Shown here: positions 51,212 through 60,449 of the stretch, piece after piece
How positions within the stretch are numbered: position 1 is the stretch's first letter
Layout: the number at the start of each line of letters is the position of its first letter
Source: Sorangium aterium
GTDB taxonomy: Bacteria > Myxococcota_A > Polyangia > Polyangiales > Polyangiaceae
Direction: 5' to 3'
DNA: 64,000 nt
Assembly (NCBI RefSeq): GCF_028368935.1
Contig: NZ_JAQNDK010000006.1
Span: 339,001 to 403,000 of the forward strand
Made by a program: the position numbers and the translations under genes
Notes under the pieces: generated by a model
Told to the model about the DNA's origin: nothing
Seen by the model: only the letters and a program-made list of their open reading frames with translations
Databases searched by the model: none

Positions 51212-51973
51212 TCACCGAGCCGCGGCGACGATGCGGCGCAGCGGCTCGGCGAAGGAGCTCGATGGATACCGCGCGAAGAACGCCGCCGCGCGCGCCCGCG
51301 CCTCATCGGCGCGCCCGAGGCGCACCAGCGCGCGGATCGCGATGAACTCCCGCTCTTCCGCCAGCCGCCCCTTCGGGAACTCGGCCTGGTGCCTCTCCAG
51401 CGCGGCGAGGGCGGCCTCCGGATCCTGCGCGAGCGCCGCTCTGGACGCGTCGACCAGGTTGGACTCCCGGACCAGGTCGTCGCCGTCCGCCGAGGCGGTC
51501 GTCTCCGGCGCCGGCGCGGCCGGCCGGGGGCTCCGCGGCGCCTCGCGGCGGAGGGCGGACGGGGGCGGGCGCGGCGCCTCGGCCGCCGGTGCTTCGGCGA
51601 CCGGGGCCTCGGCCGCCGGCGACCCGGCCGGCTCGCGGCCGCCCGCGCGTGAGAGGAGCCGCTCCAGCGGCAGATCGGTGAGCACCGGAGGGGGCGCGAT
51701 CGGCGCGGCGGCGTTCGGGGCCTCGCCGAGGGCAGCGTGGAGCCCTGCTCCGCCGGCCCCGATGCCCACCGCGAGGAAGATCCCCTTGATCCACGCCGGC
51801 ACCGTGGCGCCGGCGGCCGCGCCCGCGGCCGTCTCGAGCGGCGCCACCCGGGCCGCGGTGCGCGTAAGCTCGGCGGACGTCATCGGGCGGATGGGCGCGG
51901 CGGCGCGGAGCAGCTCGCGTGCGCCCGGCGGAGCGCCTCCTCCCTCCTGGTTCCATCGCTTCGGATCGCTCAT
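51212..51973 (-). CDS. Single-pass membrane protein with periplasmic TPR-like end
   Basis: Protein of 253 residues, third gene of an ECF operon. A cytoplasmic N-terminal 55 residues (MTSAELTRTAARVAPLE) precedes one membrane segment (AWIKGIFLAVGIGAGGAGLHAAL). A Pro/Ala-rich linker follows, then a C-terminal TPR-like tail (ESNLVDASRAALAQDPEAALAALERH ... AFFARYPSSSFAEPLRRI). This resembles anti-sigma-like partners found beside ECF sigma factors in myxobacteria. Its ATG overlaps the sigma stop by four bases. No ZAS zinc motif is seen. Confidence 0.75.
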   Translation of the reverse strand: MSDPKRWNQEGGGAPPGARELLRAAAPIRPMTSAELTRTAARVAPLETAAGAAAGATVPAWIKGIFLAVGIGAGGAGLHAALGEAPNAAAPIAPPPVLTDLPLERLLSRAGGREPAGSPAAEAPVAEAPAAEAPRPPPSALRREAPRSPRPAAPAPETTASADGDDLVRESNLVDASRAALAQDPEAALAALERHQAEFPKGRLAEEREFIAIRALVRLGRADEARARAAAFFARYPSSSFAEPLRRIVAAAR

Positions 51974-52575
51974 CTGGCCCCCCTGCGCGCGCGCTCGACC
52001 TCGGACTTCTTCAGGAGCGTCGCGAACTCCTTCCGCGCCGCGTGGAGCCGCGAGTAGACGGTCCCGATCGGGACGCCGACCAGGCGCGCGATCTCGTCGC
52101 ACGGCATCTCCTCGATCTCGAACATGACGAACACGGCCCTTCGATCGAGATCCATGGCCGCGAGGATGCCCTCGAGCTGCAGCCGCGCCTCGCGGCTGGA
52201 GGTGATCTCTTCCGGGCCGCGCGCGGGGTCCGGCACGTCGTCCACCACCTCGCCGAGCCGCTCGCGGCGCGTGTGGGCGCGGCGGCGGTGCGACGCGGCG
52301 ACGCGGCGGCAGATGGCGAAGAGCCAGGTGGTGATGGGGCAGGCCCAGTCGAAGGACGGGAGCCGCTGCTGGACGACGACGAAGACGTCCTGGAAGGCAT
52401 CCTCCAGGTCAGGGTGCTGGATGCCGAACCGCTGGAGGGTCGCCCAGACGAAGTTGCCGTGCTCGGCGTGCAGGGCGACGAGGCTCCGTGGCGGCTGCTT
52501 GGCGTCGCGCAGGACGTCGGCTCGTAAGCACTGCTCCACGGGAGACTGAATGCCGGCAGCCCGTGGATCCTTCAT
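51970..52575 (-). CDS. ECF-type RNA polymerase sigma factor
   Basis: Sigma factor of 201 residues. Region 2 is seen in HPDLEDAFQDVFVVVQQRLPSF and WLFAICRRVAASHRRRAHTRR; region 4 in LDRRAVFVMFEIEEMPCDEIARLVGVPIGTVYSRLHAARKEF. It belongs to the RpoE-like group common in myxobacteria. ATG 52575 overlaps the stop of the upstream gene by about one base, and its own TGA overlaps the next start (ATGA), so three proteins are made from one coupled message. The N-terminal 30 residues extend the usual start. Confidence 0.88.
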   Translation of the reverse strand: MKDPRAAGIQSPVEQCLRADVLRDAKQPPRSLVALHAEHGNFVWATLQRFGIQHPDLEDAFQDVFVVVQQRLPSFDWACPITTWLFAICRRVAASHRRRAHTRRERLGEVVDDVPDPARGPEEITSSREARLQLEGILAAMDLDRRAVFVMFEIEEMPCDEIARLVGVPIGTVYSRLHAARKEFATLLKKSEVERARRGAR

Positions 52576-53636
52576 CAAAACGTGAGGCCGACCCCCCCGA
52601 ACGCCGCGGCGGCGAGCGCGGCCTGCTCCAGGCCCGTCGGCCGCCCGCCCTCGAGCTGGAAATCGTACCGTGTCACGGGGACGAAGAGGTCGATGCCGGT
52701 CTCGAGCCGCAGCGGTCCGAGGACGCGGACGCCGAGCCGCGTGCCGGCCCCGAGGCTGAGCCACGCGCGCGAGCCGACGTCGGTCGGCAGGATCGTCGGG
52801 AGGACGCCGTCGTCCCCGTAGATGACGGCGTAGATGGCGCCCGCCACCGCCCGGCCGCAGAGCCCGAGGGCGACCGAGCGGCTCCGGACCATCTCCAAGC
52901 ACGCGCCGAGCCAGCCCGCCGTGAGCCCGAAGGCGAACGTCCGCTGGGCCGCGCGCTGCTCCGGGAGCCACAGCACGCCCGTCTCGAGCGTCCACCGCGG
53001 CAGGATCGACCATTCGCCCGACAAGGCGACGCCGAACCCGGGCGAGGGGACGATGCCCATGGAAGCGAGCCCGCGCCAGGCGACCGAGAGCCCGGGGGGC
53101 GGCGTGGTCTCGGCCTCCGCCGGCCAGGGGAACGGCGGCTCCGGCGCCCGCTCCGCCGCCGGAGGGCGCGCAGGAGGGGCCGGAGGGCGCGGCGCCTCGG
53201 CGGCCTGCGGGGAGCGCGGCGCCTCGGCGGTCGGGGGGGAGAGGCCGGCCTCTGGATCGATCGTGAGCAGGATGTGCACCGCCGCTGCGGCCACGATGCC
53301 GTCGCAGCTCTGAGTGTTGTCGGAGAGCTCGCGGACCGTCGGCGGGGAGCCGTCGCACAGCTCGGTCCGGATCGTGGCCGACCAGGCCCCGGGCTGCCCC
53401 TGCACCGCGGCCTCGATCGAGGCGGCCTTGCCCATCGTGACGAGCCCCCGCCCGAGCCGCCGCGAGATCTCGGCGCGGAACCGCGACGCCGACGGGCACC
53501 GCCCCTCCGCGCCCGCGAGGCGCACCCACGACACGTCCGCGGCCGCGCGATCGCACTCGGCCCGCGCGCTGGCCGGCGTGAGCGCCGCGCAGGCGCCGAG
53601 CGCCGAGACGAGCGCACGCACGGCCGGCGCGCTCAC
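52575..53636 (-). CDS. Exported outer-membrane-type protein in ECF operon
   Basis: Protein of 353 residues, first gene of the ECF operon. GTG 53636 with GGAGG six bases upstream starts a signal peptide (MSAPAVRALVSALGACAALT ending ARA). The N-terminal 130 residues form a globular domain with Cys pairs (CDRAAADVSWVRL, GRCPSASRF, LCDGSPPTV, QSCDGI). A Pro-rich linker (about 135-190) follows, then a beta-rich C-terminal half of about 160 residues that looks like a small barrel or OmpA-like fold (PSPGFGVALSGEWSILPRW, RLGVRVLGPLRLETGIDLF). It may be an envelope sensor for the sigma factor. No family is recognised. Confidence 0.75.
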   Translation of the reverse strand: MSAPAVRALVSALGACAALTPASARAECDRAAADVSWVRLAGAEGRCPSASRFRAEISRRLGRGLVTMGKAASIEAAVQGQPGAWSATIRTELCDGSPPTVRELSDNTQSCDGIVAAAAVHILLTIDPEAGLSPPTAEAPRSPQAAEAPRPPAPPARPPAAERAPEPPFPWPAEAETTPPPGLSVAWRGLASMGIVPSPGFGVALSGEWSILPRWTLETGVLWLPEQRAAQRTFAFGLTAGWLGACLEMVRSRSVALGLCGRAVAGAIYAVIYGDDGVLPTILPTDVGSRAWLSLGAGTRLGVRVLGPLRLETGIDLFVPVTRYDFQLEGGRPTGLEQAALAAAAFGGVGLTF

Positions 53637-53865
53637 CCTCCGCTCCCTTCCTCTCGCCCGATCGATCCCTCTGCGGGGAAGGACGTGGGCTCGTAACGGG
53701 GGCGCGCCATGACGGCGAGGATGTTTCGATCGATGGCCAAACGGATCGGCGATGCTGTACACCCGGACGATTCGCGAGTCACCGGAATTTCTGGCGGGTG
53801 GTGGTGAAGGCCGTCGGTGAGCGAGACGGAGATCCGGTATTCATCCATTCGCGAGCCCGCAGCCC

Positions 53866-56046
53866 ATGCACTCCCGCCCGACCACCATCGGCGTCCTCAC
53901 GCCCTTCCTCGACGGCTTTTATTTCACGTCGGTCCTCAGGGGGATCCATCAGGAGGCGCAGCAGCGCGGCCATCGTGTCTTGGTGGTGCGCGGCACGCCA
54001 GCCTACGTCCAGGCGCCCTCGCTCGCCCGGGACCAGGTGGACGGGTGGATCGTCGTGCTCGCCACGGATGGCATCGAGCTCCTCGCGCAGGCGCGTGTCC
54101 CGCTCGTCACGGTCAGCTCCTGCGCCCCCGAGGCGGGCTGTCCGACCGTCATGGCGGACAACCGCGAGGGCGTCCGGAGCGCGGTGCGCCACCTGATCGA
54201 GCATGGCCATCGGCGCATCGCGTTCGTCGGCTGCATCGATCAGGACGACATCCGCGCGCGCTTCGACGGCTACATGGAGATGCTCATCGAGAGCGGGATC
54301 CCCTTCGATCCCGGCCTCGTCTTCGACGCCGACAACAACTGGCACTCCGGCGGCCAGCGCGCCGCAGAGGCCCTCATCGCGCGCAGGGGAGATCTCACCG
54401 CCGCGGTCGTCGCCACGGACAAGAACGCGCTCGGGATGATGTCGGCCCTCCAGGCCGCCGGATACCGCATCCCCGACGATCTGGCGATCATCGGCTTCGA
54501 CGACATCACCGATGCGCAGTGGTCGGCCCCTCCGCTGACGACCGTGCGCCAGCGCTTCGACGCCCTCGGAGCGCTCGCGTACGAGCTCGTGCTGGCGCAG
54601 GTCGCGGGCCAGGTCGTCCCGTCCGGGCCCGTGCTCGCGCCGACCACGTTCGTCAGGCGGCGGACGTGCGGGTGCGACCCGCTCCAGGGCTTGCTCCACC
54701 CGAAGCGCGCGGCGCCCGACGACGACCTCGAGCGGCAGATGGTCGAGCTGCTCCTCCGCCTGCCGCTCCCGCCCGAGGCGCCCCCGGCGTCGGTGTGGCC
54801 CGGCGTCTCCGCCGTGATCGCGGGATATGCCGCGGCGATCGAGGGCGCCGCGCCCCCGCCCGCGGCCGAGATCGACGAGGCCTGTCAGCAGGCCGTCCGC
54901 CTCACGCCTGACGTGGAGAGCCTCATGGGGATCGTCCGCCTCCTCGGCCGGTCCGGAATGCGACGCCGCGCGCGCCTGGACAGGGAAGCAGCGGAGTCCG
55001 CGGAGGCGCGAGCCGAGGAGTTCCAGGAGCGGCTACGCCTCTCGCTCATGCTGGCTCGCGTCGAGACCGAGCGGCAGTTCGTCGACGACCTCGGGGCGCT
55101 CATGCGGTCCGATCACGAGGTGAGCCTCGCGCTGCTCGGCGGCACCCAGGAAGAGTCGCGCTCGCTCTCCTGGCTCGACTCGACCGCCGCCGTCTGGGGC
55201 TGCCTCGCGCTCTGGGAAGACCCGGCGACCCGCGCGCGCCTCGTCATCGCAGGCGCCTACAGCCGCGATGGCAGCCCGACTCCCCCGCTCGGCGCCCTCT
55301 GCGCGCGGGAGGATTTCCCGCTCGCAGAGCACTTGCCGCCCTCGACCGCCGGCGGCCCGTTCATGGTGACGCTCCTGCCGATCCGCACGCTCCACCACGA
55401 CTGGGGGGTCCTCGCGATCGTCGGCCCGAGCTCGATCGAGGTCGCCGGCGACGAGGGCACCATCTCGATCTGGGGGGCGCTCCTCGGCGCCGCGCTCGAG
55501 CGGGACGCGCTCGTGCAGTCGCTCTCCGAGCAGCACGCGAGCCTCCAGGAGGCCTATCAGCGCGAGCGCACCCTCTCGGCCGCGGTGCGCGAGCTCGGCT
55601 GCCCGCTCATCCCGCTCATGCCCGGCGTGCTGCTCGTCCCGCTCGTCGGCGAGCTCGATGGAGATCGTGCCCGGCAGATGCTCGAGCGGGTGGTCGATGG
55701 GGTGAGCCGACACGGGGCGCGCTGCGTGCTGCTCGATATCACGGGCGTCCCGAGCATCGATGCCCAGGTGGCCCACGCGCTCGGGCAGACGCAGCGCGCG
55801 GCCTCCCTGCTCGGCGCCCGCGTCCGCCTCGTCGGCGTGCGGCCCGAGCTCGCGATGCGCCTCGTCGCCCTCGATATGCAGCTGGGCGATCTGTCCAGCC
55901 ACCAGTCGCTGGCGTCGGCGCTCGAGGACCTCGCGTCGACCGAGGTCCCCTCGCTCCGCACGAGACGGAATAACGTGGCTGAAGCGACGCCGCGTTCGTC
56001 GCGCAACGCGATCTCGGATATGGGGCGTCGCGGAGGATCGGAGTGA
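53866..56046 (+). CDS. LacI-like sensor fused to GAF-like and STAS domains
   Basis: Protein of 726 residues with an unusual layout. Residues about 5-270 are a LacI/PBP1-type sugar-binding sensor (IGVLTPFLDGFYFTSVLRGI, GIRRIAFVG-like HRRIAFVGCID, DLAIIGFDDIT) but with no DNA-binding domain and no signal peptide, so it is cytoplasmic. A Cys-containing link (RRRTCGCDP) and a helix (about 365-395) follow, then a GAF-like region (about 400-560), then a STAS domain (about 575-690: GVLLVPLVGELDGDRARQML with LLDITGVPSIDAQVAHAL). This makes it an RsbR-type stressosome protein with a ligand-binding sensor. ATG 53866 is likely. Confidence 0.82.
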   Translation: MHSRPTTIGVLTPFLDGFYFTSVLRGIHQEAQQRGHRVLVVRGTPAYVQAPSLARDQVDGWIVVLATDGIELLAQARVPLVTVSSCAPEAGCPTVMADNREGVRSAVRHLIEHGHRRIAFVGCIDQDDIRARFDGYMEMLIESGIPFDPGLVFDADNNWHSGGQRAAEALIARRGDLTAAVVATDKNALGMMSALQAAGYRIPDDLAIIGFDDITDAQWSAPPLTTVRQRFDALGALAYELVLAQVAGQVVPSGPVLAPTTFVRRRTCGCDPLQGLLHPKRAAPDDDLERQMVELLLRLPLPPEAPPASVWPGVSAVIAGYAAAIEGAAPPPAAEIDEACQQAVRLTPDVESLMGIVRLLGRSGMRRRARLDREAAESAEARAEEFQERLRLSLMLARVETERQFVDDLGALMRSDHEVSLALLGGTQEESRSLSWLDSTAAVWGCLALWEDPATRARLVIAGAYSRDGSPTPPLGALCAREDFPLAEHLPPSTAGGPFMVTLLPIRTLHHDWGVLAIVGPSSIEVAGDEGTISIWGALLGAALERDALVQSLSEQHASLQEAYQRERTLSAAVRELGCPLIPLMPGVLLVPLVGELDGDRARQMLERVVDGVSRHGARCVLLDITGVPSIDAQVAHALGQTQRAASLLGARVRLVGVRPELAMRLVALDMQLGDLSSHQSLASALEDLASTEVPSLRTRRNNVAEATPRSSRNAISDMGRRGGSE

Positions 56047-56310
56047 CGCTCCACGCGCCGCGCTGAGCGCGCGCGCAGCGCTGTGGCCCGCGCCCTCGGC
56101 GCGCCGCCGGCGCCGGTCTCGTCTGGGGCTGAGCACGTCTCGAACGTGCATGTCGCCTCCCACGGTGCTTGTCGAGCACGCAACATGTGCGGGACATTGC
56201 GGGGCGTCGCGAGGTATCGCGAGAGCTCGCGAGATGCCGAGCGATGTGCCGTGTCTCCCCGGCTCCACGCGCGCTGGACAGGAGATCCGCCGCCGGGCGA
56301 TACTCGATCC

Positions 56311-57791
56311 ATGCGCGTCGGCGACGTCGTCGGGGGGCGGTTCGAGCTGCTCGCGCTCGCCGGCTCCGGCGGTATGGGGGAGGTCTATCGGGCGCTCGAT
56401 CGGGTGACAGGCACCACCGTCGCTCTCACGGTGGTGCTCGGGGCGGGCGTGCACGTGGCGCGGTTCGACCGGGAGGCAAGGTTCCTGTCGGAGCTCTCGC
56501 ACCCTGGGATCGTGCGGCACGTGGCCCACGGGAGGACCTCCTCGGGGAGGTCCTATCTCGCCATGGAATGGCTCGAAGGAGAGGACCTCTCGCGGCGCCT
56601 CGTGCGCGGCCGCCTCACCGTCGAAGAGACGCTGACGCTCGGCGTGAAGGCCGCCGAGGCGCTGGCGGAGGCGCACGCCCGCGAGAACGTCCACCGCGAT
56701 CTCAAGCCGAGCAACCTGTTCCTCGTGGACGGGCAGATTGAGCAGGTGAAGATCCTGGACTTCGGGATCGCGCGGCGGCTCGACGCGACGCCGATGACGC
56801 TGACCGGGGTCGCCCTCGGGACGCCGGCCTACATGGCCCCGGAGCAGGCGCGCGTCGGGTACAGCGCGCTCACGCCGCGCGCCGACGTGTTCGCCCTCGG
56901 CTGCGTGCTCTTCGAGTGCCTCGTGGGCGCCCCCGTGTTCGTCGGCGAGAACATCCCCGCGATCCTCGCGAAGATCCTGTTCGGCGAGGTCCCCTCGATC
57001 CGCTCGCTCCGCCCCGAGGTCCCCGCCTAGCTCGACGCGGTCGTCCACCTGACGCTCGCGAAGGATCCGGAGCAGCGCATCGGCGACGGCGCGACCGCCG
57101 CCGTGATCCTGAGCACGCTGCGCGCCGCCGGGGCCTCGGCCCGCGGGGCCGCGCTCGAGCGTCCCGAGGCGCTCACCGCGAGCGAGCGGCGGCTGCTCTC
57201 CGTGGACGCTGCTCGGCAAGGCGAGCACGTTCGTGGCGGTGTTCCTCGGGGAGATCGCCGGCGTCGAACTCGAGGGCGAGGAGAGCGCGCTGCTCTCTGC
57301 GGCCCGCGCGGACACGGAGACCATGGGGCGGCAGATGCGCCGCGCCTGGGAGGACTTCCTCGCCGCCGAGACGTCGGCGCACCCCGTCGTGCTCGTGCTC
57401 GAGGACCTGCACTGGGGCGTTCTGCCGACCGTGCGCTTCGTCGACGCGGCGCTCGGCTCGCTCGGCGAGCGGCCGTTCCTGGCGCTCGGGCTCGCGCGCC
57501 CCGAGGTCCACGAGCTGTTCCCGGCGCTCTGGGGCGGGCGCGCGCTCAACGTGATCCACCTGACCCGGCTGCCGCGGAAGGCCTGCGAGCGCCTCGTCCG
57601 CCACGCGCTCGGCGACGGCGTGGACGCGGAGACCGTGGCGCGCCTCGTGGTCCACGCGGACGGCCACGCGTTCTACCTCGAGGAGCTGATCCGCGCCGTG
57701 GCCGAGGGGATGGGCGACGCGCTGCCGGAGACGGTGCTGGCGATGGTCCAGGCGCGGCTCGCGGCGCTGGACGGCGAGGCGCGCACCGCGC
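56311..57791 (+). pseudogene. Broken Ser/Thr kinase-AAA gene
   Basis: The first 240 codons encode a eukaryotic-type kinase (VVGGRFELLALAGSGGMGEV; catalytic VHRDLKPSNLF; ILDFGIAR). The VAxK lysine is replaced by Thr (TVALTVVLG). A TAG at 57028 interrupts it; the frame then continues (LDAVVHLTLAKDPEQRIGDG) to about 57200. Next comes a deletion that removes the usual cyclase-like middle and the P-loop of the AAA part. Then an AAA-type segment (WEDFLAAETSAHPVVLVLED ... YLEELIRAVAEGMGDALP) follows until the IS66 at 57792. So four lesions: dead lysine, stop, internal deletion and 3' truncation. The intact form is a known Sorangium kinase-cyclase-AAA type. Confidence 0.85.
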
Positions 57792-57950
57792 TTTCTGCCG
57801 GTCCACGTGGTGACGGACGCATCGGCCATCGCGCCGGAGCCGATCGAGATCGCGCTGCCCAACGGGCGGGTGGTGCGGGTCCGGCCGGGCTTCGACCCGG
57901 CCACGCTCGAGCGGGTCCTGGCGGTCGCGGCCGAGGAGACGCCGTGCTGA
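57792..57950 (+). pseudogene. IS66 OrfA fragment (3' end)
   Basis: Fifty-two codons give VHVVTDASAIAPEPIEIALP and VVRVRPGFDPATLERVLAVA to the TGA, the usual end of an IS66 TnpA. The 5' half with the helix-turn-helix is missing. The stop overlaps the OrfB start (GTGCTGA), as in intact IS66. Confidence 0.75.
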
Positions 57951-58112
57951 CGCTGCCGCCGTCGGTGCGCGTGTACATCGCAGCCGAGCCCACAGACCTG
58001 CGCAAGAGCTTTGATGGGCTGTCGGCCTTGGTCTCTCAGCGCTTCGGAGCCGACCCGCTCTGCGGGCATCTGTTCGTGTTCAGGAATCGGCGTGGTGACC
58101 AGGTGCGCGTCT
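57944..58112 (+). pseudogene. IS66 OrfB fragment (5' part)
   Basis: The first 56 codons read VRVYIAAEPTDLRKSFDGLS and FGADPLCGHLFVFRNRRGDQ, then the sequence jumps out of the family at RVL and enters the transposase region in another frame. About half of the usual 115 residues is gone. Confidence 0.75.
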
Positions 58113-59608
58113 TGTCTGCCCGCCGATCTGGCGGACGTGCGGAGCAAGCTCGAGCAGCTGGCGGCCGCCGGGCAGCTTCCGGAGCTCATCGAGCTGGTGC
58201 TCGGGCTTCTGGTCCAGCTGCGCGACAAGAACACCGCGCTCTCGGCGAGGCTCGCGAGCGCGCTGCGCGAGCTGTACGGCCGCAAGAGTCAGCAGGTCTC
58301 TACCGAGCAGCTGATGCTGATGTTCGCCGAGCTCGGGGCGGAAGCGCTGCCGGGGGCGGCGGGCTCGGAGCCCGGCGCGGACGCTCCGCCGCAGCCGGAG
58401 CAGGGGCTGGTGCCGCCACCCCCTGAGCCGCCGAAGCCACCGCGAGGACGGGGTGGGCGCGCCCCGCTCCCCGAGCACCTGCCGCGTGAGACGCGCGTGG
58501 TGCCCGTCCCTGAGGCGGAGCGGACGTGCCCGCAGTGCGGCTCGGACAAGAAGTGCATTGGTCATCGTACGACCGAAGCGCTCGAGTTCGTGCCGGCGCA
58601 GTTCAAGATCATCGAGGAGAAGCGGGAGAAGCTCGCATGCCCGCGCTGCCCGGAGCAGGGCGTATCGACGGCGGACAGCGAGAAGGTGATGGACCGAGGG
58701 CGTCCGGGACCGGGGCTGCTCGCCAGCATCCTTGTCGAGAAGTTCGAGGACTCGATGCCGCTGTACCGGCAGACGCAGCAGTACGCGCGCTTCGGCGTGT
58801 CGCTGTCGCCGTCGACGCTGGGAGACTGGTCCGCGTTCGCGCTCGATGTGCTCGCGCCCGTGGCCGAGAGGCTCGGGGAGCGGGTGCTGGACTCGTTCTA
58901 TCTGCGCGCCGACGACACGGGGATGCGGGTGCTGGATCGAGATCATCCGGCGGGGGTGAAGCGAGGCCACATCTGGGCCTTCGTCGGCGCGGATCTCGTG
59001 GCGTTCCTGTACGCACCGGACTGGAAGGCGAAGCATCCTGCCGCGCTGCTGCAGGGCTTCACCGGCGACTTGCAGGGCGATGGGTACGCGGGCTATGGCG
59101 CGATGCTCCGCGGAGGCGACGACGGCGAGATGATCGTGCCCGAGGAGCGCCGGCTCGGCTGCGGGATGCACATCCGCGCCAAGTTCGAGAAGGCGGCCAA
59201 GGGCGGCGACACGCGAGCGGCGGTGGCGCTCTCGTGCTTCAAGGTCATCTACCGAACCGAGGCGACCTGCAAAGAGGAGGCGCTCTCCACGGCGGCGCGC
59301 CTGCCGCGCCGGCAGGAGCGGTCGCTCCCCGTTGTCGACGAGCTGTATCAGTGGATTCACGAGCTGCACCTGCGGCTCGTGCCAGGCACGCCGCGGGCTC
59401 CGACAAGGGCGCTCAGCGCCTGGCCATCGGTTACACGATCTTCGGCACGTGTCGGATGCACGGAGTCAACCCGCTCGCCTGGGCGACAGACGTCATCGGC
59501 AAGTTGCAGGCGGGCTGGCCGCGCGATCGGCTGGACGAGTTGCTGCCCGACGCCTGGGCGACATCGTCGCGCGCGACTCCGAGCGCCGGCGACGCCGACA
59601 CGACCTGA
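58113..59608 (+). pseudogene. IS66 TnpC transposase, frameshifted and internally deleted
   Basis: N-terminal LPELIELVLGLLVQLRDKNT, the zinc finger (RTCPQCGSDKKCIG ... ACPRCPEQG) and the catalytic-core start (DSFYLRADDTGMRVLD, then GHIWAFVGADLVAFLY and GDLQGDGYAGYGAM) are present up to about 59395. The protein then continues in another frame as GSDKGAQRLAIGYTIFGTC and RMHGVNPLAWATDVIGKLQ to 59608. The segment with the DNNxxER motif, the third catalytic acid of the DDE site, is deleted at the junction. Inactive. Confidence 0.85.
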
Positions 59609-60449
59609 ACAACGCGAGCCTCGGCCGGCGACGCAGGCGGATGCCGCCCCGCCGGGCCCTCTGTCAGGACCGCTGTGCCCGCAATGAATCGTGGGCCGAC
59701 GCCGCCCCGCGCCCAGCATCGTCGCCCCCGGCGAAAACCGCAAGGGGCCGTCCCCATGGCGATGGCCGGGTGGCTACGGCGCGCCGCCTCGACCAGGTGG
59801 ACATCGACGCGGCCGCGCCGCCCTCGACCAAGTGGACGTCCGCACGGCCGCTCCTGACCCCGCGGCCGCTCGTCTGCATGGCGCTTCCCCAAGCGAGCGG
59901 CATCCTCTTGCGGGATACAGTCGACCTACCACCTCAGCGACGGCGCCGGATGCCGAGGACGACCGCGGCGCTCTGCCGAGGAGTACGAGCAAAACCACGC
60001 CGACCCACACCAAATCCCAGGGATCCGAGCTAAACGACACGGCCCACCGCGCCGCACGCGGCAGGTCACGCTCTTCTTTTCATCAGGCAGCGCATCCTTT
60101 CATGAGCCGGCCCTTCCGGTCCGCCGGAACGTGCGGACCCCGCCGCGGTGTTCCTCGACGCCCCGGCCCCGCTATCGTCTAGGGCGCCGTGTACGTTGGC
60201 GCGATCGCGAGCTCGCCGGCGTTCAGCGCCGCGACATGCCCGAGCTCGACACAGGTGGACGGCGACGGTCCTGAGCTCGCCGGCGCTAAGCGCCGGTGTC
60301 CAGTCGCCAGCGCCCGACGTCCCCCTCGACCCGTACGGCGGCCCCGACGCCGCCGGCGTCGTCCTCGACGTTGCGGCCGCGGCGCCTGCTCCGGCGACAT
60401 ATAGGGCGACGCCCACGACGCTCCAGACTAGGCCGGATAGTTCTCGACT
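59609..60449. other. Gene-free stretch after IS66
   Basis: No gene is supported in these 841 bases. Open frames are Arg/Pro/Ala-rich and differ on all strands, with frequent stops in the AT-richer parts. The sequence GCCGGCGTTCAGCGCCG / GCCGGCGCTAAGCGCCG near 60216 and 60279 is a loose direct repeat. Probably the right flank of the IS plus decayed DNA. Confidence 0.5.

Larger units (their letters stand above)
57792..59608 (+). mobile_element. Decayed IS66 family insertion sequence
   Basis: Three IS66-type genes are present in order but all are damaged: the 3' end of the small OrfA (57792-57950), the 5' part of OrfB (57944-58112) and a TnpC transposase (58113-59608) lacking an internal segment. 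Terminal inverted repeats and target duplications could not be identified. The left edge is where the kinase sequence stops. It is non-autonomous and presumably immobile. Confidence 0.85.

Noticed and set aside
55033-57549. 838-residue minus frame opposite the STAS fusion and the kinase
   Set aside because: No motifs, Arg/Ser-rich; the plus strand shows sensor, STAS and kinase motifs.
59609-60449. Small genes in the gap after IS66
   Set aside because: Short Arg/Pro-rich frames with no ribosome-binding sites and no frame consistent with the local codon bias.
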